This document shows positions 58,635 through 64,000 of a stretch of 64,000 nt of DNA, one piece after another. Positions within the stretch are counted from its first letter, which is position 1. Every line of letters starts with the position of its first letter. This DNA comes from Marinovum algicola. Its GTDB lineage: Bacteria > Pseudomonadota > Alphaproteobacteria > Rhodobacterales > Rhodobacteraceae. The notes under the pieces are model-generated. The model did not search any database, was not told the origin of the DNA, and saw only the letters and a list, made by a program, of their open reading frames with translations. The position numbers were made by a program, and so were the translations under genes. The stretch is from NCBI RefSeq assembly GCF_900109145.1, contig NZ_FNYY01000022.1, positions 21,432 through 85,431 of the forward strand, written 5' to 3'.

Positions 58635-59981
58635 TCAGAACATCGACCCGATATCAGATGCCCCTGTCGGGTAGGCTGCCGGCATGGCCTTCACCTGCGC
58701 TGCCGTCAGCTCCAGCTTGATTGCCAGGGAAAAGACGTTGATCAGCTCGGCGTAGTCAGGACCGAACATGTGGGCGCCGAGGATCTTGCCGTCCTTGGCC
58801 GTGATGATCTTCGCACCGGCATGTGTTTCACCGATGCGCTTCTGCGAGAACCAGCCCGAGGTGTCGGTGAAGCTCACCTCCACATCACCCATCTCTCGCG
58901 CCTCTTCCTCGAGCAGGCCGACCCGCGCCAGCTCGGGAATGGTGAACACTACACTTGGCACCCCAGCGTAGTCTGGCTCGGTCCTTTTGTTCTTGAGCAT
59001 ATTCGAAGCAGCGATCTTGCCTTCGAAGACGGCGACCGGGGTCAGCGGCTTTCCTGGCGAGGCGGCAGCGTCTCCGGCGGCGTAGATGCGTGGGTTCGAC
59101 GGAGATTGCAGCCAGGCCGCAACCTTCACGCCACCGTGCTCTGTTTCGATACCGGCAGCCTCAAGGTCAAGATGGTCGATGGCGGGCACCCTACCTGCAC
59201 CGTGAACGACGAGATCGGCTTCAATGGAATGGCTCTGCCCGGCCTTGCGGTAGAGCACGCGGTGCGCCCCAACCGTATCCTCAACCCGCTCCATTTCGGC
59301 CTCGGCCGCGATCTCAATCCCGGCTTCGCGGCTCCGTTCGAGCAACATCTCTACGAGGTCGGGGTCGAACATTTTCAGTTGGCGCGCGCCGCGGTCGAGG
59401 ATTGTCACCTCAGCTCCCGCCCGCGCAGCGATATGGGCGAATTCGAAGGAGATGTAGCCGCCACCGACGAAGACGATCCGGCGCGGCAGCTCGGCGAGGT
59501 TCAGGAAGTCGGTGCTGTCGATCAGTCGCTCTTTTCCAGGAAAATCCAGCGGCCTCGGCTTTGCGCCCGTAGCAATCAGCGCGTGGCGGAAAGCGATCTC
59601 GCCGTGACCGTCGATCTCAATCCGGTCCTCGGCGGTGAAGCGCGCGCGGCCATGTAGCGTTTTCACCCCGGCTTCTGTCAGCCCACTTTCCATGCTCTCG
59701 GGCACCGGGTCGGTGAAGCTCTCCTTGTGCTTCATCAGGGCTGGCCAGTCGATCCGGGTGCCTCCAGCGACGCCCTTGCCTTCGAGCAGCCGCACGGCCT
59801 CCACCGCCTCGGCGCCGGCGCGCAGCATCTTCTTCGGGTCGCAGCCCCGGAGTGCGCAGGTGCCGCCATAGGGCAGCTCGTCGACGATGGCGACGGACCA
59901 ACCCGCCTGGCTACATTTTTTCGCGGCGTTGATCCCGGCCATGCCGGCGCCGATGACGATCAGGTCGAGTGTCTCGGTCAT
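58635..59981 (-). CDS. FAD/NAD(P) disulfide oxidoreductase of the mer region
   Basis: This 448-residue class I pyridine nucleotide-disulfide reductase has LIVIGAGMAGINAAKKCSQA, a CxxxxC redox pair at C42/C47 (YGGTCALRGCDPKKML), an NAD(P) site RIVFVGGGYISFEFAHIAAR and GDAAASPGKPLTPVAVFEG. The end reads AAYPTGASDIGSMF, without the HxxxxE pair usual in glutathione and lipoamide reductases. It is not MerA itself, which is two genes upstream. Probably the last gene of the mer operon, with a redox support role that remains unproved. Confidence 0.8.
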   Translation of the reverse strand: MTETLDLIVIGAGMAGINAAKKCSQAGWSVAIVDELPYGGTCALRGCDPKKMLRAGAEAVEAVRLLEGKGVAGGTRIDWPALMKHKESFTDPVPESMESGLTEAGVKTLHGRARFTAEDRIEIDGHGEIAFRHALIATGAKPRPLDFPGKERLIDSTDFLNLAELPRRIVFVGGGYISFEFAHIAARAGAEVTILDRGARQLKMFDPDLVEMLLERSREAGIEIAAEAEMERVEDTVGAHRVLYRKAGQSHSIEADLVVHGAGRVPAIDHLDLEAAGIETEHGGVKVAAWLQSPSNPRIYAAGDAAASPGKPLTPVAVFEGKIAASNMLKNKRTEPDYAGVPSVVFTIPELARVGLLEEEAREMGDVEVSFTDTSGWFSQKRIGETHAGAKIITAKDGKILGAHMFGPDYAELINVFSLAIKLELTAAQVKAMPAAYPTGASDIGSMF

Positions 59982-60026
59982 ATGTGCTCCTCGTTCATGC
60001 TTATCAGTCTGGGGCCGCTTACGCGT

Positions 60027-60389
60027 TCAACGATAGCGACCCATCAATCGTTCACTCAGCCCCCAGATCGCCATAGTGCCTCCACCCGTCGCAATGCCGA
60101 GCCAACGCCAGCCGTCCTCTCCGAGCGGCACCAGCCCCGTGCCATAGCCCAGCACAGGGAGCGTCATCGCCAGCAGGAAGGGCCCGGTGTAGCGGCAATG
60201 GACCCGGCCACAGCGCCGGGCATTGAACAGGCAGGCACTTCCCATCCACGCCAATGCCAGCAACCAGATCCCCATCTTGGGTCCATCGGGCAGTGGAATC
60301 GCCAGCACCATGGCACCTATCGGCAGCCACCAGGCGAGTGCGGCGCCGAGGGCCGAACCGAGGAGGTCGCGTTTCGATCTGCCGCTCAT
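60027..60389 (-). CDS. Small membrane protein of the mer operon
   Basis: A 120-residue protein with about four hydrophobic segments: GSALGAALAWWLPIGAMVLA, MGIWLLALAWMGSACLFNA, YTGPFLLAMTLPVLGYGTG and a last one ending AIWGLSERLMGRYR. Three cysteines (SACLFNARRCGRVHC) cluster between helices 2 and 3, which could bind mercury. I recall similar genes next to merA in marine alphaproteobacteria, but no function is known to me. It starts 4 bases after the merA stop and precedes the flavoprotein gene. Confidence 0.75.
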   Translation of the reverse strand: MSGRSKRDLLGSALGAALAWWLPIGAMVLAIPLPDGPKMGIWLLALAWMGSACLFNARRCGRVHCRYTGPFLLAMTLPVLGYGTGLVPLGEDGWRWLGIATGGGTMAIWGLSERLMGRYR

Positions 60390-60393
60390 GCCT

Positions 60394-61806
60394 TCATCCT
60401 GCGCAGCAGCTGAGCGCTGCCACGTCCTTCTCGAAGGTCTGGGCCGCAAGCTTCAGCCCTTCCACTGTCGTGAGATAGGGCATGATGGTATCGCCCAGCT
60501 CCTCGTAGGTGAGCCCGGCTTTCAGCGCCATCGCTGCGGTCTGGATGCTGTCTGCGCCCTCAGGAGCAAGGATCTGCGCCCCCAGCAGGCGTTTGCTGCC
60601 TGCCTCGGCCACCAGCTTGATCAGCCCGCGCGTGTCGCGGGCGGCAAGCGCGCGCGGAACGGCGTCGAGCGGCAGGACCGAGGTGAGGATCTCGTGTCCA
60701 GCGGCGCGGGCCTGTGCCTCGCTCAGTCCCACGCCCGCCACCTGCGGATCGGAGAACACGACCCAGGGCATCGTGCTGTTATCGTAGCTGCGTGCCTCTC
60801 CCGCCACCGCGTTCCGGGCGGCGAGCTTGGCGCCGTAGGCCGCCATGTAGACGAACTGGTCACGGCCGATGACGTCGCCTGCGGCCCAGACACAGGGGTT
60901 GGAAGTGCGCATCTGCGCGTCCACCACGATGCCGCCGCGCGCGTCGGTCTCGATCCCGGCCGCGCCGAGGTTCAAGCCATCACTGTTCGGCACCCGCCCG
61001 GTGGCAAGCAGCAGCCGCTCGGCGCCGAAGTTCTCACCCCCGTTAACAGTCAGACGTAGGCCGTGGCCGTCGCGCATCACGCTCTCGTAGCCGGCGACCC
61101 GCTCCAGTCGAATGCCCTCGGAAGCGAGGTAGCCCTCCAGTGCTTCGGAGATCTCGGGCTCAGCCTCCGGCAGCACGCCGCGGCGGCTGACCAGGGTCAC
61201 CGCGACACCGGCACGGGCGAAGAGCTGCGCAAGCTCCACGCCGATATAGCCCGCACCGAGGACCAACATTGAGGCGGGCAGAACGGTGAGTTCCAGCGCC
61301 GAGGTGCTGTCGAGGGCGCCGATATCCTCAATGCCGGGGATCGCGGGCGCGTGGGGACGCGATCCGGTGGCGATGACGATCTTCGCTGTCGGGAACGCCG
61401 CGCCGTCTACGGTAAGACTGCCTTTGTCGTCGAACCGGGCGCGACCTTCAATGTAGTCCACGTTCTCGTGCCGAGGCAGCACGTCGGCGTATTTTGCCGC
61501 GCGCAACTCCTCCACGAGCGCCTGCTTTTGCGCGACCGTCGCAGTCCAATCAGTCACGCTGGCTTCGGCACTGATGCCGTCAAACCGATTGGCGGCGCGG
61601 GCGTGGTGAGGGCCCTCCACGGCGCGGATCAGGGCCTTGGAGGGCACGCAGCCCACGTTCACGCAGGTCCCACCAATCGTCCCATCGCCAATCAGCGCGA
61701 CTCGTGCCCCGGTTTCGGCGGCGGTAATGGCGGCGGAAAATCCAGCCGACCCGGCGCCGATCACAGCGAGATCGTAACCGCCCTTGCGCGTGCAGCAATC
61801 TTTCAT
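60394..61806 (-). CDS. merA: Mercuric reductase
   Basis: A 470-residue flavoprotein that reduces Hg(II) to volatile Hg(0) with NADPH. The active disulfide is C48/C53 in GGTCVNVGCVPSKALI, and the C-terminal vicinal cysteines (ALSCCAG, residues 467-468) that hand over mercury are present. The second dinucleotide site is LVLGAGYIGVELAQLF. It has no N-terminal NmerA heavy-metal domain, only a short MKDCCTRKGG start with a cysteine pair. It follows merF by 12 bases. Confidence 0.96.
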   Translation of the reverse strand: MKDCCTRKGGYDLAVIGAGSAGFSAAITAAETGARVALIGDGTIGGTCVNVGCVPSKALIRAVEGPHHARAANRFDGISAEASVTDWTATVAQKQALVEELRAAKYADVLPRHENVDYIEGRARFDDKGSLTVDGAAFPTAKIVIATGSRPHAPAIPGIEDIGALDSTSALELTVLPASMLVLGAGYIGVELAQLFARAGVAVTLVSRRGVLPEAEPEISEALEGYLASEGIRLERVAGYESVMRDGHGLRLTVNGGENFGAERLLLATGRVPNSDGLNLGAAGIETDARGGIVVDAQMRTSNPCVWAAGDVIGRDQFVYMAAYGAKLAARNAVAGEARSYDNSTMPWVVFSDPQVAGVGLSEAQARAAGHEILTSVLPLDAVPRALAARDTRGLIKLVAEAGSKRLLGAQILAPEGADSIQTAAMALKAGLTYEELGDTIMPYLTTVEGLKLAAQTFEKDVAALSCCAG

Positions 61807-61818
61807 ATCATCCTCTCT

Positions 61819-62046
61819 TCAGGTCCTGCGTTGGCGGCGCCAGAGCGCGTAAAGGGTGATGCCGACGAACACCGCCAGCGCCGGCAGAAGCACGAAATCG
61901 AGCCAGCCCAGCATGCCCGAAAGCCCGACCGCGCCCAGCAGGACCAAAAGGACCGGGGTGAAGCAGCACAGCGCCACCAGGACGGTGCCGATCAGCCCGT
62001 ATTTCAGCAAGCGGTCGTCCTTGGGGTGTGTCTCGCGCTCGCTCAC
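61819..62046 (-). CDS. merF: Mercury transporter, short MerF
   Basis: A 75-residue inner-membrane mercuric ion transporter with two helices. The first contains the vicinal pair C27/C28 in VALCCFTPVLLVLLG, as in MerF. The C-terminus ends ALWRRQRRT and lacks the second cysteine pair present in the classic plasmid MerF. Its ATG overlaps the merP stop by 4 bases. It probably works with MerT in passing Hg(II) to MerA. Confidence 0.9.
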   Translation of the reverse strand: MSERETHPKDDRLLKYGLIGTVLVALCCFTPVLLVLLGAVGLSGMLGWLDFVLLPALAVFVGITLYALWRRQRRT

Positions 62047-62339
62047 GAGCCGTCTTCCGGGGCCAGTGTTGCGCCATAACCCACGCCGGTGACGGCGGCG
62101 ATAAGCCGGGCCGGGCCGGTGACGGCGTCATCATAGTGCAGGACGTAAACGCCATCCTCGGCCTCGCCCTCGAGGAATTCCGCGATCTCCACAGTCTCCA
62201 CGCGCTTGAGCGCAGTGGCGACGATATAGCTGCACGAGGGGCAGGTCAGACCAGTGACGTGCAGGCGGGTCTCGGCTTCGGCTGCAACGATCGCGGTCGG
62301 CGAGATCCAGAGGATGGCAGCGAGTAACACTTGTCTCAT
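62043..62339 (-). CDS. merP: Periplasmic mercury-binding protein
   Basis: A 98-residue periplasmic protein with a signal peptide (QVLLAAILWISPTAIVAA) and an HMA fold. The Hg-binding pair C33/C36 lies in VTGLTCPSCSYIVATALK. The usual MerP motif is GMTCxxC; here methionine is replaced by leucine. It starts 14 bases after merT and overlaps merF. Confidence 0.92.
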   Translation of the reverse strand: MRQVLLAAILWISPTAIVAAEAETRLHVTGLTCPSCSYIVATALKRVETVEIAEFLEGEAEDGVYVLHYDDAVTGPARLIAAVTGVGYGATLAPEDGS

Positions 62340-62353
62340 GATGGGCTCCGATA

Positions 62354-62752
62354 TCAGAAGGTCAGGATGCGCGGCGCGACATAGGGAAAGACCAAGGCCA
62401 GCAGCACCACGGCCAGCGCGCCCCAAAGCAGTCCGCGCATCAGGCCGCGATCCACCGGGCGCGCGCAGGCCCCGGTGCCACAGTCCTCGGCAGACACAGG
62501 TCGGTAAGCCTTCCAGAATCCATAGCCGAGCGCCGCCAAGGCGAAGGAGAGGGTTACCCACTTGTAGGCGTAGAGCGCTGTGAGTTGGCCGATGAAGACC
62601 CCGGTGACGCCAAGGCTAACCAGGACCAGCGGCAGGATGCAGCAAGAGGTCATCGCCAGCGCCCCGAGCACCCCGGCGCCAGTGGCTGTCCATCCGGTCC
62701 TGTCAGGCCTATCCTCCGTCTGAGGTTCTGCCCCGTTCGTCTTCACCATCAT
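62354..62752 (-). CDS. merT: Mercuric transport protein
   Basis: A 132-residue inner-membrane transporter with three hydrophobic segments. The membrane pair C37/C38 is in LAMTSCCILPLVLVSLG and the cytoplasmic pair C91/C96 in EDCGTGACARP. Two adjacent ATGs (62752 and 62749) are possible; an upstream start would overlap the promoter. It is the first gene of the leftward operon and takes Hg(II) from MerP. Confidence 0.93.
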   Translation of the reverse strand: MMVKTNGAEPQTEDRPDRTGWTATGAGVLGALAMTSCCILPLVLVSLGVTGVFIGQLTALYAYKWVTLSFALAALGYGFWKAYRPVSAEDCGTGACARPVDRGLMRGLLWGALAVVLLALVFPYVAPRILTF

Positions 62753-62783
62753 CTTGTCGCCCTGTTGTCGTTCGATAACTGAC

Positions 62784-62814
62784 AAGATAGGGTCTGTAGT
62801 AGCTACAGGATCAA
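62784..62814 (-). promoter_or_regulatory. merT promoter and MerR operator
   Basis: On the minus strand, TTGATC (-35) and TATCTT (-10) are separated by exactly 19 bases, the over-long spacer that MerR-type regulators need to twist. A perfect dyad CTGTAG-CTA-CTACAG fills most of the spacer. It lies between the divergent merR and merT starts. Confidence 0.85.
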
Positions 62815-62825
62815 CGAGAAATCAT

Positions 62826-63242
62826 ATGCCCGACGATCACGCCCTCGCGAGCGACCTCAAGCGCTCCGATCTCGCCAGGCTGACGGGCTGCAACCTCGAG
62901 ACGATCCGCTACTACGAAAATGTCGGCCTGATGCCCGATCCGCCGCGCACCGCGTCAGGTCATCGACGCTACGGACCGGCGCATGTGGAGCGGCTGCACT
63001 TCGTGATGCGCGCACGGGATCTTGGCTTTACCATGGAAGAGATCCGCGGGCTGCTGTCTCTGGTCGATCGCGGCAGTCACACCTGCGCCGAGGTCGAGCG
63101 GATGGGGCGCCACCATCTCGAGGTAGTGCGCGACAAAATCCGCGACCTCCAAGCGATCGAGATCGTGCTCGCTCAGACAATCGCACGCTGCACCGGCTCG
63201 GACACACCAGATTGCCCCCTGCTCGACGTCCTTAGTGCGTGA
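62826..63242 (+). CDS. merR: MerR mercury-responsive regulator
   Basis: This 138-residue regulator has an N-terminal helix-turn-helix (LARLTGCNLETIRYYENVGL) and a dimerisation helix. The three mercury-binding cysteines are at 87 (SHTCAEV), 122 (ARCTGSD) and 130 (DCPLLDVL), matching the family arrangement. The ATG at 62826 gives the usual length; a longer upstream frame would cross the operator. It represses merT without mercury and activates it when Hg(II) binds, acting at the adjacent dyad. Confidence 0.95.
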   Translation: MPDDHALASDLKRSDLARLTGCNLETIRYYENVGLMPDPPRTASGHRRYGPAHVERLHFVMRARDLGFTMEEIRGLLSLVDRGSHTCAEVERMGRHHLEVVRDKIRDLQAIEIVLAQTIARCTGSDTPDCPLLDVLSA

Positions 63243-63299
63243 CAGACCAAGTCGGAGTAATCAGAAAGCTCGGTGGAATAGCTGTCATACACGCGAATT

Positions 63300-63356
63300 G
63301 CAGCGAACGGCCGTTGTCCGCGCACCTCGCGCCTTGATGCCGAGGGCAGCGAACGG
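63300..63356. repeat. Two copies of GCAGCGAACGG
   Basis: GCAGCGAACGG occurs at 63300-63310 and again at 63346-63356, each followed by a pyrimidine and CG. I recall similar short sequences in other Roseobacter intergenic regions. No gene lies in this gap between merR and the next leftward gene. Confidence 0.4.
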
Positions 63357-63382
63357 TCGCACTCCGCCGTTTTGCTCAGGAC

Positions 63383-63742
63383 TCAAGGTTCGAGCGATCG
63401 TCCAATGCCAAAGTCCTCAAGTTGCGTGTAGTCGGGCGGATTATTTCCGCGGGTGAGCATAGTATCTATGAAGGGCCCGCTGGACCCGGGGATTCTTGGG
63501 TGACCAAGGTATGTTGTGCCTTTGTTAAGTTCAGTTCGGTGAAACTCCCACAGGAGGAGGGTGTAGTCGAACAACCAGGTGATCGCCATGAACAACCACT
63601 CCGACTCTTCAGGAGTGATATCCTTCAATGAGTCGATCGGTAGCACACCTTGCATTAGTTCAATGAATTCTTCCTCACTTACGCTACCACCGTCCTTCAC
63701 CACACGAGCAAGTTCGAGCAGGTCAATATTTCCTCCATGCAT
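63383..63742 (-). CDS. Unknown 119-residue protein, possible immunity protein
   Basis: I do not recognise this protein. An almost ideal ribosome site (AGGAGGTG, then ATG) precedes MHGGNIDLLELARVVKDGG, which decides the start over an upstream in-frame ATG at 63799. The rest is acidic and helical (SVSEEEFIELMQGVLP, TPEESEWLFMAITWLFDYTL) with a proline/glycine-rich end. Small acidic genes directly behind a larger gene often encode immunity proteins, and it starts 38 bases after the stop of a gene entering from the right edge. This is inference from position only. Confidence 0.6.
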   Translation of the reverse strand: MHGGNIDLLELARVVKDGGSVSEEEFIELMQGVLPIDSLKDITPEESEWLFMAITWLFDYTLLLWEFHRTELNKGTTYLGHPRIPGSSGPFIDTMLTRGNNPPDYTQLEDFGIGRSLEP

Positions 63743-63780
63743 TTTCACCTCCTGAGTTTGGCTTCGTAGAGCGATGTTCC

Positions 63781-64000
63781 CTATTTCAAGAGAGCCCATA
63801 GGCCACGATGTTTTGTGACCGAAACCCGTAAGTGCTTCTGGCGCTGGCTACACCAAGGATGGCCGTCGCAGACGATGCCGATGACATCCTCATGATCCTT
63901 CAGGGTTTCACTATCCATTGAATGGAACGAAGCCACCGGCTTCCAGCCGGTCCGCTTCAGCTGACGAATGAGGGCTCCCCCGGGATTTGAGACCGCCCGA
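63781..64000 (-). CDS. 3' end of an unknown gene, runs off right edge
   Basis: On the minus strand the frame is open from the right edge for 72 codons and ends with TAG. The residues include NPGGALIRQLKRTGWKPVAS, then DHEDVIGIVCDGHPWCSQRQ and a basic tail. The pattern does not match a family I know. A cysteine-tryptophan-cysteine cluster (CDGHPWC) stands out. It could be the C-terminus of a toxin or nuclease followed by an immunity gene, but the N-terminal part is missing. Confidence 0.45.
   Translation of the reverse strand, partial: RAVSNPGGALIRQLKRTGWKPVASFHSMDSETLKDHEDVIGIVCDGHPWCSQRQKHLRVSVTKHRGLWALLK

Overview
The window is a high-GC chromosomal segment of an alphaproteobacterium, almost certainly a member of the Rhodobacteraceae/Roseobacter group. 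The main reasons are a characteristic gene order (rsmB-like methyltransferase, heparinase II/III-like protein, purH, lspA, DUF3035 lipoprotein, two M16 peptidases), DUF1489, DUF1674 and DUF6525-type small proteins, RTX and Hint-domain proteins, a short HisG paired with HisZ, a vitamin B12-dependent ribonucleotide reductase, and a (2S)-methylsuccinyl-CoA dehydrogenase of the ethylmalonyl-CoA pathway. The assignment rests on gene content and order read by eye. No rRNA, tRNA, CRISPR array, integrase or transposase was recognised.

Layout, left to right. Bases 1-8,200 hold translation and lysine genes: a PilZ protein running off the left edge, rpsO, an RTX repeat protein, a DUF1643 protein, truB, a methyltransferase, a secreted phosphodiester glycosidase-like protein overlapping rbfA, dapB, DUF1674 and an RsmB-like rRNA methyltransferase. 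Bases 8,300-16,560 hold the heparinase-like protein, purH, lspA, a lipoprotein, an active/inactive M16 pair and a convergent dapA. Bases 16,700-24,300 hold a lytic transglycosylase, an EamA transporter, a split and divergent mnmD/mnmC-like pair, a TRIC-type channel, a GST and queG. Bases 24,360-35,250 are mainly a leftward purine module: xdhA-xdhB-xdhC tightly coupled to a four-gene BMP-type ABC importer, preceded by VOC and GST genes. Bases 35,400-54,090 hold glutaminase, an unusual alpha/beta hydrolase, dnaE, TauE/SafE, mcd, a small ArsR-controlled module, Hint and lipoprotein genes, slyX, hisS-hisZ-hisG, DUF1489 and nrdJ.

After a strong terminator behind nrdJ the character changes. Bases 54,100-64,000 look accessory: by eye less GC-rich between genes, with unknown and frameshifted genes and metal resistance. 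They contain a leftward pair of unknown genes (one frameshifted), a Tat-exported CueO-like multicopper oxidase broken by a frameshift, an orphan 305-residue protein, and a mercury operon (merR divergent from merT-merP-merF-merA, a small membrane protein and a second disulfide reductase-like flavoprotein) with a clear MerR-type 19-bp-spacer promoter. At the right edge, the 3' end of one gene precedes a small gene, possibly a toxin-end/immunity arrangement.

Two kinds of short repeat are scattered through the window. One is a GGGGGC-hairpin element ending in GTATTT...AGAAGAAG, found between genes and also in frame inside xdhA. The other is a CCCCGG...CCGGGG palindrome inserted in the same reading frame in dnaE and nrdJ.
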